Assembly (NCBI RefSeq): GCF_039621805.1
Contig: NZ_CP155075.1
Location: 496,001 to 560,000 of the forward strand
DNA from: Paraburkholderia sp. PREW-6R
Lineage (GTDB): Bacteria > Pseudomonadota > Gammaproteobacteria > Burkholderiales > Burkholderiaceae
Direction of reading: 5' to 3'
Length of the DNA: 64,000 nucleotides
In this document: positions 8,406 to 16,644 of the stretch, piece by piece
Position numbering within the stretch: position 1 is the first letter of the stretch
How the letters are laid out: each line of letters opens with the position of its first letter
Notes under the pieces: model-generated
The model's database searches: none
What the model was told of the DNA's origin: nothing
What the model saw: only the letters and a program-made list of their open reading frames with translations
Program-made: the position numbers and the translations under genes

Positions 8406-8427
8406 GGTTTCCCACCTGGATAAGCTC

Positions 8428-9003
8428 ATGGACAAGACACAAATAGCGGGAGCCAATCCGAACAATGCGTTGCCCGCCGACAGGTCCGTCGCTTCGCACA
8501 CTGCATCGACCGAAGCCGCCACAACGACAGAAGACCTCGCTGCATTCACGGCGGGCATCACACGGGAGGTTGCCGACCTGGTCGCCCGTGCCGAGATGCG
8601 GGCAACGCTGGCTGCCGAGCGACGCGTTTTGCAGGTAGTGCGCCGCCTCGTGGATGAGCGCGCGGAAGCGGCCTGCACGCAGGCGAGAAGCGAGCAGGTT
8701 ATTGCAGAATTGCAAACGCGTCTGGCGCATGCACTTTCCGACGTCGGGGCACTGAAGGCACAACTCGAATTTGTGCGTGCCGTCGCTGGCGCGGTGCCAG
8801 TGTCGATGAGCGCTGGGACTGTGCCGGCCCGAAAGCCCGATCTTGTAGGGCCGCGAGCTGTCCAGCCGGGAGAGGTTGTTCAGTTATCTGCGGCCCGGTA
8901 CCTGATCCGCAACCCTTGGCCGACCGACCTGACAGGACGACCTTTCATATCGTCGGGGATTAACGTCATAGACTGGAATTTCCCTGGCGCGCGGCATGGC
9001 TAA
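8428..9003 (+). CDS. Hypothetical protein with a predicted coiled coil
   Basis: A 191-residue protein I do not recognise. Residues 1-45 are polar and Ala/Thr-rich. Residues 45-120 are a continuous charged, alanine-rich helix (ITREVADLVARAEMRATLAA, RRVLQVVRRLVDERAEAACT, EQVIAELQTRLAHALSDVGA) expected to form a coiled coil. The last 60 residues are mixed and end in INVIDWNFPGARHG. There is no signal peptide or membrane segment. It has its own promoter-like palindrome upstream. The gene ends 70 bp before an IS-type end, so its C-terminus could be native or altered. Function unknown; a structural or chemoreceptor-like helical role is possible but unsupported. Confidence 0.6.
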   Translation: MDKTQIAGANPNNALPADRSVASHTASTEAATTTEDLAAFTAGITREVADLVARAEMRATLAAERRVLQVVRRLVDERAEAACTQARSEQVIAELQTRLAHALSDVGALKAQLEFVRAVAGAVPVSMSAGTVPARKPDLVGPRAVQPGEVVQLSAARYLIRNPWPTDLTGRPFISSGINVIDWNFPGARHG

Positions 9004-9073
9004 TTTATCTGCTTAGGGGGCTGACGCTCACCGCGGGCAGAAACTGTCGTGCAAGATTCGCAATAATGGGCGT

Positions 9074-9119
9074 TGACGACTTTACTTCGTTTTTGGTGAC
9101 GACTTTACTTCGCTCTACG
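9074..9119. repeat. IS-type terminal repeats (tandem pair)
   Basis: Two tandem copies of a TGACGACTTTACTTCG motif (9074-9089 and 9097-9111), followed by CTCTACG. The same pair, slightly diverged, ends the repeats at 17894 and 51405, and inverted copies occur at 16564-16692. Multiple short terminal repeats of this kind are known from IS21-family ends; assignment to that family is an inference. Glycosyltransferase homology starts immediately after the motif. Confidence 0.6.
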
Positions 9120-9120
9120 A

Positions 9121-9396
9121 TTGCGGACAACCAGCCTCTGTCGATCATCGAGGCGATGAGCGCGGGCACGCCGCTCGTCGGCTTCGCAACCGAAGGCATT
9201 CCCGAAATCGTGCTGCACGACGAGACCGGCTTTCTCGTTCCGACCGGCGACGAACCGGCGCTGCGTCGCGGCATTGAACCCGCGCGCGCGGCTCGCTGGT
9301 CGGAGAACTGTCGACGGCATGCGGTCGGCGCGCTTCTCGCATACGAAAATGCTCGACCGTCACCTGAAGTTGTATCGGTCGTTGCTTGCAACGTGA
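9121..9396 (+). pseudogene. Glycosyltransferase (GT4) C-terminal remnant
   Basis: The frame reads DNQPLSIIEAMSAGTPLVGF and GIPEIVLHDETGFLVPTGDE, the donor-nucleotide-binding signature of GT4 glycosyltransferases (the E-x7-E region in the second Rossmann domain). The text then needs a frame change near 9290 to read RWSENCRRHAV, HTKMLDRHLKLYRSLL and a TGA at 9394-9396. Nothing of the N-terminal acceptor domain remains. The homology begins within a few bases of the IS-type end at 9119, so the gene was cut by that element and then gained a frameshift. No other cell-surface polysaccharide gene is nearby. Confidence 0.8.
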
Positions 9397-9429
9397 GCGA
9401 GGCGTGTGCCTCCATTGGAACCGGCTGGC

Positions 9430-10341
9430 TCAACGAAACGCACTCATCTGCGAAGCCATCATCTGCAGCATCTTGTTCGACGCCGCGGAAAGCGTGCGTC
9501 CCACGCGCGTGACGAGATGCGCCTCGGCATTTTGCAGGATCGGATGTTCGATCGGAATGGCCTTCAGTTCGCCGGCCTTCAGTTCGACCGTGACGGCGAA
9601 CGCGGGCAGCACGACAATGCCCAGCTCGGAGCGGGCGAACTGCTTCATGATGTTGATCGAGTTGGTCGTCACCGCCGGTTCCAGGCTGATTTTCTCGGCG
9701 TATTCCACCGCTTGCAGCATTTGCCGCGTGCCGTACGTGGCGTGCGTCGCGGCGATCGGGTAGGACGCCAGTTCCTGCACCGTCAGACTTTTGCGCTTGA
9801 TGCTGCGTGCCGTTTTGGTGCCGACAATCGCCATCATCGGCTGGCGGCGCGACGCACGCGACACGATGCGCGGCTCGGCCGGCGGATTGTAGACGAGGCC
9901 GATCTCGCCTTCGTCCTCGGAAATTCTGGTCATCACGTCGTTCGTGCTGCCCAGGTCGAGATTGACCTTGATGTTTGGGTAGAGCTTGCAGAAGTGCTGC
10001 ATCGGGCCGCCCAGCAGGTCCGAGACGAATCCTTCACCCAACACCACGCTCACGCGGCCCGTGCGCAGGCCGCGCAGATCATGTAGCCGCGACAGCAGAT
10101 CGTCGCGATGCGCGCGCTGCTCGCGGAAATACTGGATCACGAACTGTCCCGCTTCGGTCGGCGTGACGCCGCGCGCATGACGTTCGATCAGCGGCGCATC
10201 CAGTTCTTCTTCGAGCAAAGCAATCTGGCGGCTCACCGCCGAAGGCGCAACGTCGAGCCAGTCCGCCGCCGCGCGGATCGTGCCGCAGCGTACCGCTTCG
10301 AAGAAATAGGCAATCCGGCTTTCCGTCAAGGCATTGGACAT
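9430..10341 (-). CDS. LysR family regulator of the hydroxyacid/aldehyde dehydrogenase operon
   Basis: A 303-residue LysR regulator starting at the ATG at 10341 (MSNALTESRIAYFFEAV). An open extension upstream is not needed and would precede the normal LysR N-terminus. The helix-turn-helix is residues 9-66 (RCGTIRAAADWLDVAPSAVS, RQIALLEEELDAPLIER). The effector domain begins at RVSVVLGEGFVSDLLGG and has the late LGIVVLPAF hinge motif. It is divergent from the dehydrogenase gene at 10482 with 140 bp between starts. The ATTGG/CCAAT elements at 10375-10403 are probable binding sites. It likely activates the dehydrogenase-ALDH-DUF3100 operon. Confidence 0.9.
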   Translation of the reverse strand: MSNALTESRIAYFFEAVRCGTIRAAADWLDVAPSAVSRQIALLEEELDAPLIERHARGVTPTEAGQFVIQYFREQRAHRDDLLSRLHDLRGLRTGRVSVVLGEGFVSDLLGGPMQHFCKLYPNIKVNLDLGSTNDVMTRISEDEGEIGLVYNPPAEPRIVSRASRRQPMMAIVGTKTARSIKRKSLTVQELASYPIAATHATYGTRQMLQAVEYAEKISLEPAVTTNSINIMKQFARSELGIVVLPAFAVTVELKAGELKAIPIEHPILQNAEAHLVTRVGRTLSAASNKMLQMMASQMSAFR

Positions 10342-10374
10342 GGCGAGCGTTCGAATTTTTAGAACAACTTCAAT

Positions 10375-10403
10375 ATTGGCACTTATTGGTTGAAATGGCC
10401 AAT
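10375..10403. promoter_or_regulatory. ATTGG repeats and ATTGG-N9-CCAAT inverted repeat
   Basis: ATTGG occurs at 10375-10379 and again at 10385-10389, exactly 10 bp (one helical turn) apart. CCAAT follows at 10399-10403, so the second copy forms an interrupted palindrome with a 9-base spacer. It lies between the divergent LysR (start 10341) and the dehydrogenase (start 10482), as expected for a LysR operator. Confidence 0.5.
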
Positions 10404-10481
10404 GGATCGAATATCGACGACAACCGGCGCGGAATCTGACTTCCCGCCGGGCATTCCCATGCACTGATCAGGAGCGCAGCA

Positions 10482-11351
10482 ATGAAAAAGGTAGGTGTCG
10501 TCGGACTCGGAAACATGGGCCGCGGAATGGCCTTGTCACTGAAGCGGGCGGGTTTCGACGTGTCGGGGTTCGATGCCAGTCAGGACAGCGTTCAGAAGCT
10601 GGCGGCAGAGGGCGTGAAGCCGTGCGCTTCGATCGCGGAGATGACCGGCGCGGTCGACGTGCTGATTCTCTCGCTGCCCACCTCGGCGATTGTCGAAGAA
10701 GTCGTGCTCGGCGCAGGCGGCGTGGCGACGAACGCGAAACGCGGCCTGATCGTGATCGACACGACCACGGCCGATCCGAACAGCACGCGCAAGGTGGCGG
10801 CGGCGCTCGCGGAATGCGGCGTGGGGTTCATTGACGGCCCGGTAAGCGGCGGCCCGAAGGGCGCGGCCACCGCCACGATGACGATGGTGCTTGGCGGCGC
10901 GGAGGACCATATCGCCGCCGTGCAGCCGGTGCTCTCGGCGATCAGCGCGAAGCAGGTGCATGTGGGCCCGGCGGGCGCGGGTCACGTGACCAAGCTCATC
11001 AACAACCTGCTGACGGGCGTTCATCTGCTTGTGACGAGCGAGGCGGTGCGCGCGGCGGAAGCGGCGGGCGTCGACAAGACCCGGCTGATCGAAGCGCTCA
11101 GCGGCGGCTCGGGCAAGAACAGCGCGACGCTCACCAACTATCCCACCTGGATTCTCAACGAAAAATTCGATTCGGGCTTCACGATGAAACTCATGCGCAA
11201 GGACATGCGCCTCGCGCTCGAACTGCTGCGAAGCAAGAACATCAGCGCGCCGGTCGCGAACGAGGCGGGGCGGCTGTGGGCGAAGAGCGAGGAATCGATT
11301 GGCGACGCGGAAGATTTCAACCGCATCGTCCAGTTCGTTGACACGCATTGA
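10482..11351 (+). CDS. NAD(P)-dependent beta-hydroxyacid dehydrogenase (3-hydroxyisobutyrate dehydrogenase family)
   Basis: A 289-residue enzyme that oxidises a beta-hydroxyacid to the corresponding semialdehyde or keto acid. The dinucleotide-binding motif GLGNMG is at residues 8-13, the substrate-binding signature DGPVSGG at 118-124, and the catalytic lysine K171 in GHVTKLINN. The C-terminal helical domain ends in KDMRLALELL. The ribosome-binding site AGGAG lies just before the ATG. Downstream at 29 bp is an aldehyde dehydrogenase that could use its product, followed by a DUF3100 membrane protein. Relatives include 3-hydroxyisobutyrate, tartronate semialdehyde and L-threonate (LtnD) enzymes; the exact substrate cannot be fixed from sequence. 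Confidence 0.9.
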   Translation: MKKVGVVGLGNMGRGMALSLKRAGFDVSGFDASQDSVQKLAAEGVKPCASIAEMTGAVDVLILSLPTSAIVEEVVLGAGGVATNAKRGLIVIDTTTADPNSTRKVAAALAECGVGFIDGPVSGGPKGAATATMTMVLGGAEDHIAAVQPVLSAISAKQVHVGPAGAGHVTKLINNLLTGVHLLVTSEAVRAAEAAGVDKTRLIEALSGGSGKNSATLTNYPTWILNEKFDSGFTMKLMRKDMRLALELLRSKNISAPVANEAGRLWAKSEESIGDAEDFNRIVQFVDTH

Positions 11352-11380
11352 TGGCCCACGGAATATAAAGAGGAAACGTC

Positions 11381-12892
11381 ATGACTCAAAGCATTGCGGA
11401 TAACCTGCTCGCGGCTTTTCAGCACTTCTTTCCGGCCGCGAAAACCATTGGCTCGTACGTGAACGGCGAACTGGTCGAAGGGCAGGGCGACCTCATTCAG
11501 CTGTACGACGCGGCAAGCGGCGAGAAGAGCATTGCTTACCGCGATGGCGGCGCGGAAGTGGTGGCGCTCGCGGCCTCGGCGGCACAGGCCGCGCAGAAGC
11601 AGTGGTGGGCGCTGACGCACGCCGCGCGCGGCCGCGCGATGTTCGACGTGGCGCGTGAGGTGCGCCAGAACGCCGAAGCGCTCGCGCGCCTCGAATCGCT
11701 CGGCTCGGGCAAGCCTATTCGCGATTGCCGTGGCGAAGTCGCCAAGGTCGCGGAGATGTTCGAGTACTACGGCGGCTGGGCCGACAAGTTCTATGGCGAC
11801 GTGATTCCGGTGCCCACTTCGCACCTGAACTACACGCGCCGCGAACCGGCGGGCACCGTGTTGCAGATCACGCCGTGGAACGCGCCGGTGTTCACATGCG
11901 GCTGGCAGGTCGCACCCGCTATTTCGATGGGTAACGCCGTGCTGCTCAAGCCGTCCGAACTTACGCCGTTCAGTTCGCTCGCGGTCGGCAGGCTGGCCGA
12001 GCGGGCCGGCGTGCCGAAGGGCTTGATCAACGTGCTCGCGGGCTACGGCCACACGGTCGCGCAGGCGGCCATCGCGCATAAGGTCATCAAGAAGGTCGTC
12101 TTTGTCGGCTCACCCGCGACCGGCGCGCGTATCGCGGAAGCGGCGGCGAAGCGCGTGCTGCCTTGCGTGCTGGAACTAGGCGGCAAGTCGGCAAACATCG
12201 TGTTCGAGGACGCTGACCTGAAGCGCGCGGCGCTCACCGCGCAGGCCGCGATCTTTGCGGGCGCGGGGCAAAGTTGCGTGGCGGGTTCGCGTCTGCTGGT
12301 ACAGCGCTCCATCTACGACGAGTTCGTCGCGAGGGTGTCCACGGGCGCGAAAAAGATCAAGGTAGGCGCGCCGACCGACGACGCCACCGAAGTCGGCCCC
12401 ATCTGCAATCGCACGCAATACGACCACGTGATGAAGATGATCGCGAGCGGCGTGGCGGCGGGCGCGACGCTCACGGCCGGCACGGCGGAACGCTCGGACG
12501 GCGGCTATTTCGTCGCACCCACCGTGCTTGCCAATGTGACCAACGAGATGGACGTGGCGCGTACCGAGATCTTCGGGCCGGTCGTGGTGGCAATTCCGTT
12601 CGACACGGAGGAAGAAGCCATCCGTATCGCCAACGACACCGACTTCGGCCTGGCCGGCGCGGTATGGACCAACGACGTGGCCCGCGCGCACCGCGTGGCC
12701 GCGCAGATCGACGCCGGCACGTTCTGGGTAAACGGCTACAAGACGATCAATGTCGCGTCGCCGTTCGGCGGTTATGGCATGAGTGGTTATGGACGCTCGA
12801 GCGGCGTGGAGGCGCTGTACGAGTACACGCAGACCAAGAGCGTGTGGGTCGAAACGGCGGCGGCGCCGCCCACCGCGTTCGGCTATCTGTAA
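11381..12892 (+). CDS. NAD(P)-dependent aldehyde dehydrogenase
   Basis: A 503-residue ALDH-superfamily enzyme oxidising an aldehyde to an acid. The catalytic asparagine is N167 (TPWNAP), the base E265 (VLELGGKS) and the nucleophile C299 (GAGQSCVAGS). The cofactor loop GSPATG is at about residues 243-248 and the C-terminal oligomerisation strand ends near KSVW. The ATG follows an AGAGGAAA site. It lies between the beta-hydroxyacid dehydrogenase and the DUF3100 gene with short gaps, so all three are probably one transcript. The text is closest to betaine-aldehyde/gamma-aminobutyraldehyde-like ALDHs, but a role on the semialdehyde made by its neighbour fits the context better. Confidence 0.93.
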   Translation: MTQSIADNLLAAFQHFFPAAKTIGSYVNGELVEGQGDLIQLYDAASGEKSIAYRDGGAEVVALAASAAQAAQKQWWALTHAARGRAMFDVAREVRQNAEALARLESLGSGKPIRDCRGEVAKVAEMFEYYGGWADKFYGDVIPVPTSHLNYTRREPAGTVLQITPWNAPVFTCGWQVAPAISMGNAVLLKPSELTPFSSLAVGRLAERAGVPKGLINVLAGYGHTVAQAAIAHKVIKKVVFVGSPATGARIAEAAAKRVLPCVLELGGKSANIVFEDADLKRAALTAQAAIFAGAGQSCVAGSRLLVQRSIYDEFVARVSTGAKKIKVGAPTDDATEVGPICNRTQYDHVMKMIASGVAAGATLTAGTAERSDGGYFVAPTVLANVTNEMDVARTEIFGPVVVAIPFDTEEEAIRIANDTDFGLAGAVWTNDVARAHRVAAQIDAGTFWVNGYKTINVASPFGGYGMSGYGRSSGVEALYEYTQTKSVWVETAAAPPTAFGYL

Positions 12893-12979
12893 GCGCAATA
12901 AACGAAGACAAAGACGAAGACCAGAACCAGCGTTGACAACCTTGATACCGGGCCGGCGTGCCACGGGGCGGAGAGCAGC

Positions 12980-14326
12980 ATGGAACATACGATAACGACG
13001 AACCGCGCGGGGAGCGTCGGCTTTACGGGCGCAAAGCTGCTGGTCTATGCGGCGGCAATTCTGCTGATCGCGCAATTCATCGGCGCGTCGACGTTCAGCG
13101 TCGGTCCGGGCAAGGTCGTGCTGTTGCCCATGGTGTGGGCGTTGCTGATGGGCGGTGCGCTCGGTCTCGTCTCCGAACGCTGGCGCAGCAGCATGCGGCT
13201 CGACGTGAAGACACAGTTCCTCGCGGCGGCCGTGCTGCAACCCGCGTTGCTGCTGTTCGTCTCCAAACTCGGTCTGATGGTGGGCAGCGCGTTGCCTAAG
13301 CTCGCCGCGGCGGGCTGGGCGCTCGCCTTCCAGGAACTCGGGCACTTTGTCGGCACCATTCTGCTCGGCCTGCCGCTCGCGCTGGTCCTGGGCATCAAGC
13401 GCGAAGCGATTGGCGCCACCTTCTCCGTGGGCCGCGAGCCGAGCCTCGCGATCATCGGCGAAAAGTATGGGATGGATTCGGCGGAAGGGCGCGGCGTGCT
13501 GGCCGAGTATTTGACCGGCACGGTGTTCGGCGCCGTGTTCATCGCGATCTTCGCGGGTTTCATTGCGAGCCTGCACATTTTTCATCCGCTCGCGCTGGCG
13601 ATGGGCGCGGGCGTGGGTTCGGGCAGCATGATGGCGGCGGCCTCGGGCGCGATCGCGGCGGCGCAGCAGTCGCCCGACGTCGCGAAAGACGTGCTGACGT
13701 TCGCGGCGGCCAGTAACCTGATTACGACCACCATCGGCACGTATTTCACGCTGTTCATTTCGCTGCCGCTCGCGGTGTTCGGCTACCGGGTGCTGGAGCC
13801 GTTGATTGGCCGGACGACGAAGGCATCGGGCGCGTCAGAAGCCATCGAGGCCACGCGTCCGAAACTCGGCGACGTGCAGACCGAAGCGCCCACGCTCAGC
13901 TATTCAGGGAAGATGGCCGCGTGGGTGCTGACGGCCGTGTTCTCGCTCGTATGCGACTGGATCACGCACGGCACGACGCTGCTGATGGGGCTGCCGGGCA
14001 TGTGCTTCATGGTGCTCGCCACGGTGATCGGCGACGGGCTGGCGGTCGTCACGCGGCGCAAGATTCCGGCGGTGTGCTGGGTATCCATTGTCGCGATGTT
14101 CATGACCTCGCCGCTGTGCCCGTGGGCGACGCAGATCGCCGCGCTGAGCGCGAAGAACGACTTTCTCGGTGTCGTCACGCCCATGCTGACGTTCGCGGGC
14201 CTTTCCATCGCGAAGGACATTCCCGCGTTCCGCCGGCTTGGCTGGCGCATCGTGCTGGTGTCTTTCGTGGCGAATGCGGGCACGTTCGTGGGCGCCGCGC
14301 TGGTTGCGCAGATTTTTCACGTGTGA
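12980..14326 (+). CDS. DUF3100 family integral membrane protein, possible transporter
   Basis: A 448-residue protein with about ten to twelve hydrophobic helices (LLVYAAAILLIAQFIGAS, VVLLPMVWALLMGGALGLV, VFGAVFIAIFAGFIASLHIF and others). It matches the family known as DUF3100, found next to peptidases and catabolic enzymes in Burkholderia. Conserved-looking parts are FSVGREPSLAIIGEKYG and the glycine-rich GAGVGSGSMMAAASGAI, which could line a substrate path. It is the third gene of a likely operon with the dehydrogenase and ALDH. Since the operon has no other transporter, uptake of the hydroxyacid is a reasonable inference. It converges with the GGDEF gene with only 9 bp between their stops. 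Confidence 0.85.
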   Translation: MEHTITTNRAGSVGFTGAKLLVYAAAILLIAQFIGASTFSVGPGKVVLLPMVWALLMGGALGLVSERWRSSMRLDVKTQFLAAAVLQPALLLFVSKLGLMVGSALPKLAAAGWALAFQELGHFVGTILLGLPLALVLGIKREAIGATFSVGREPSLAIIGEKYGMDSAEGRGVLAEYLTGTVFGAVFIAIFAGFIASLHIFHPLALAMGAGVGSGSMMAAASGAIAAAQQSPDVAKDVLTFAAASNLITTTIGTYFTLFISLPLAVFGYRVLEPLIGRTTKASGASEAIEATRPKLGDVQTEAPTLSYSGKMAAWVLTAVFSLVCDWITHGTTLLMGLPGMCFMVLATVIGDGLAVVTRRKIPAVCWVSIVAMFMTSPLCPWATQIAALSAKNDFLGVVTPMLTFAGLSIAKDIPAFRRLGWRIVLVSFVANAGTFVGAALVAQIFHV

Positions 14327-14335
14327 GCGGCGGAG

Positions 14336-15487
14336 TCAGGCGGCGGCGTCCGCGTGATCGGTCGAAGCGAAGCTGTCCGCTTCGCCGTCAATGCCGTTGC
14401 CGTTGTTGTACGTCACGGCGCAGTTCGTGCCGCTGCCTTTGGCTTCGTACATCGCCGCGTCCGCCTTGCTCAGCAGTGTCTGTTCGTCCTCGCCGTGATC
14501 GGGGAACGCGGCGATGCCCACGCTCAGACAGGGCCGGATAGTCGAGCTGCCGAGCGCAAGCGGCGAATTGACCGACAGAACGATGCGGCTGGCCAGCGCC
14601 TCGACGTTTTGCATGGCGCGCTGCGTCGACACGATGACGAACTCGTCGCCGCCATACCGGCCGATCCGTTCCGTCGCGCCGCACGCTTCCATCAGCCGGA
14701 GGGCGACGGCGGTGAGCAGGTGGTCGCCGTGCTGGTGGCCGAGCGTGTCGTTCACCGTCTTGAAGCCGTCCAGGTCGATAAAAAGCACGCTGACCCGGTC
14801 GCGTGACGCGCGGGCGCGCGCCAGCGTGTCGGACAGGTGCCGCGCGAGCGTCGCGCGGTTCAGCAGCCCCGTGAGGGTGTCGTGCTCGCTCAGCACCTTC
14901 AGCGCGCGCGAGCGTTCGCCGAGTTTCATCGACGTGCGGTACGTCACCACGCCGAGCGAGAGCGGATAGACGAGCAGCATGGGCGCGCTAGCGATGGTCG
15001 TGGCGGAGACGCTGCCCCAGTCGAACTGCACGCCGAACGCGAGCGCGCCCAGCCCGAAACCGACGCAGCACGCAAGCGCGCCGCGGGCAAGCAGACGCGG
15101 GCCGCCAGCCGCGACGTTGTTCATCATGAACATCAGCAGAATGAGCGTGGAGGGTAGCCACGTGCATTTGATCGCCACGACGATCATCCCACCGACCATG
15201 CTGTCCACGAAAAGATTCACGCGCTCGCTGCGCCCCGGCTGAGCGCTCCACCGCGTCATCAGAAACGCGAAATGCGGCCAGCCGTAGCAGTAAACCAGTA
15301 CGAACAGGCGCGGAAACAGGCTTGCGTGCTGAAGCCACAGCACTGTCTGCACCAGGAAAAAGCCCATGGCGAGACCGACGCAGCGCAAGCCGTATGCGCG
15401 GCGCGCAAGGCCGGCGCCGCGCCGCGTCTCGTGATGCGACGCCTGGGCGCCGGCGAGAGGCGGAGAATGTGCGGCAGTCGGATTCAT
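14336..15487 (-). CDS. Membrane-bound diguanylate cyclase (GGDEF)
   Basis: A 383-residue enzyme making cyclic di-GMP from two GTP. The N-terminal 185 residues contain five or six membrane helices of a MASE-like sensor. The GGDEF domain starts at about residue 200 (LSEHDTLTGLLNRATLARHL) and has the active-site motif RYGGDEF (GGDEF at 281-285, counted from a GTG two codons upstream). The RxxD product-inhibition site is absent: the matching positions are G and E, so no I-site feedback is expected. The ATG at 15487 is chosen over the GTG at 15493. Together with the broken HD-GYP gene nearby, it suggests a former c-di-GMP signalling locus in which only the synthase survives. Confidence 0.92.
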   Translation of the reverse strand: MNPTAAHSPPLAGAQASHHETRRGAGLARRAYGLRCVGLAMGFFLVQTVLWLQHASLFPRLFVLVYCYGWPHFAFLMTRWSAQPGRSERVNLFVDSMVGGMIVVAIKCTWLPSTLILLMFMMNNVAAGGPRLLARGALACCVGFGLGALAFGVQFDWGSVSATTIASAPMLLVYPLSLGVVTYRTSMKLGERSRALKVLSEHDTLTGLLNRATLARHLSDTLARARASRDRVSVLFIDLDGFKTVNDTLGHQHGDHLLTAVALRLMEACGATERIGRYGGDEFVIVSTQRAMQNVEALASRIVLSVNSPLALGSSTIRPCLSVGIAAFPDHGEDEQTLLSKADAAMYEAKGSGTNCAVTYNNGNGIDGEADSFASTDHADAAA

Positions 15488-16053
15488 AGTCACCAGGCGC
15501 TTTCGCGCTCGTCGTCGCCGTTGCTAGCTGGAACCTCGCCCCGGATCGCGTCGCGCGCCGTGCCCGTCAGGCGAATAAACAGTGGCGTTAACTGGATTAC
15601 GGCCTGCCGCTCCCGTCCTTTAGCATCGAAGCACCTGCGCATGCCACGCGAAAAAATCGCCTGAAAATCGGTCCGCTTAAAGCCGGCTCATATTACCGGG
15701 ATTGTCTGAACGCCAGGTGAAAATCATGTTTTCAACCACGCCTGGTTGACCACCGCATATTCCCTGGTTGTTATTCGCATTTTGCGGGAAGCCTTCTTTC
15801 AGCTTGCGCTTTTCTAATGAATTGATTGGAGCGATTGAAAAATGAATATACAGAAAACGTTTGCGTCCATTTTTTACCGCTCGATCGGCCTGTATTTATC
15901 AAGTCGCGTGCTGATAACCGGAAACGAGCAGTCGTAATCTCGTTGGCCGGAACGGGCAAGCTGTCAGACGGGGACAGCGGAACGCATGGAACAGTCGCGG
16001 TAACAGGTCGAGCCCGGTTCAGACTGTCGCTAATAGAAGGCAAAACATTTACG
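15488..16053. other. Intergenic stretch upstream of the broken HD-GYP gene
   Basis: About 560 bp without a recognisable gene. The middle (15780-15860) is AT-rich compared with its surroundings and could carry promoters. The HD-GYP frame is open upstream of the domain (from about 15826), but that part has no recognisable content. Confidence 0.4.
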
Positions 16054-16563
16054 GTTCTCAAGATATCGGCGGACCAGCTCAGAGTAGGGATGTATATCCA
16101 GAAGCTCGGCGGGTCGTGGCTTAGCCATCCGTTCTTCCGGTCGCGTTTTCTGCTGGACAAACGGGGAGATCTTCAGGCGATTATCGACGCCGGCATTGAC
16201 GAAGTGTGGATCGACCCGGAAAAGGGCCTGAAACCCGCACGTCGTGTCGCGGAAGATGAAAAGCCGTCTATCCTGTTTCAGCGGCATCTGTCGCGGTCGG
16301 GTTTTAACCCGCCGCCGGATAGCCCTCCGCCGGAAAAAATCGTCGAGACGGCGGCGGCTGCGCATGATCAACGCGTGTCGGTTCGCGACGAGAGGGAAAC
16401 GCGCGCAGACCATCTGTACGCTCGCGAAAAGCAAGATTGGCACTATTTTCACGGACGCGCGTCTGGGCGAAACCACGGACACGAAGTCGATGCTGCCGCT
16501 CGTCGACGAGATTGCGTCGTGCGTGCAGCGTCAGACGGTGGCGCTCATGAGCATTGCCGTACA
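16054..16563 (+). pseudogene. HD-GYP phosphodiesterase N-terminal remnant, frameshifted and IS-truncated
   Basis: The frame starts with LKISADQLRVGMYIQKLGG, SWLSHPFFRSRFLL and IDAGIDEVWIDPEKGL. This is the DUF3391 domain that precedes HD-GYP cyclic di-GMP phosphodiesterase domains. Near 16400 the text changes frame and continues as TICTLAKSKIGTIFTDARLG, LPLVDEIASCVQRQTVAL and MSIA. It then stops at 16563, exactly where the IS-type repeat GCGAAGTAATCTTGTCACC begins. The catalytic HD and GYP residues are gone. No ATG lies at the expected start, which has probably been lost as well. Three independent lesions make this clearly dead. Confidence 0.85.
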
Positions 16564-16637
16564 GCGAAGTAATCTTGTCACCGGCTGATGCACGCTAGGC
16601 CAAGGCTGGACGCCTTTAAGGTGACGAGATTACTTCG
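16564..16637. repeat. 74-bp inverted-repeat unit of IS-type ends
   Basis: GCGAAGTAATCTTGTCACC at 16564-16582 and GGTGACGAGATTACTTCG at 16620-16637 are inverted copies of each other with one mismatch across the 18 aligned bases, separated by 37 bp. They match the terminal motifs at 9074-9119. This is either a miniature remnant whose interior was lost or two IS ends joined back to back. It marks the break of the HD-GYP gene. Confidence 0.65.
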
Positions 16638-16644
16638 TTTGTCC

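Noticed and set aside
12176-13585. A 469-codon minus-strand frame across the ALDH and DUF3100 genes
   Set aside because: It spans two real genes in antisense, with low-complexity Arg/His-rich text.
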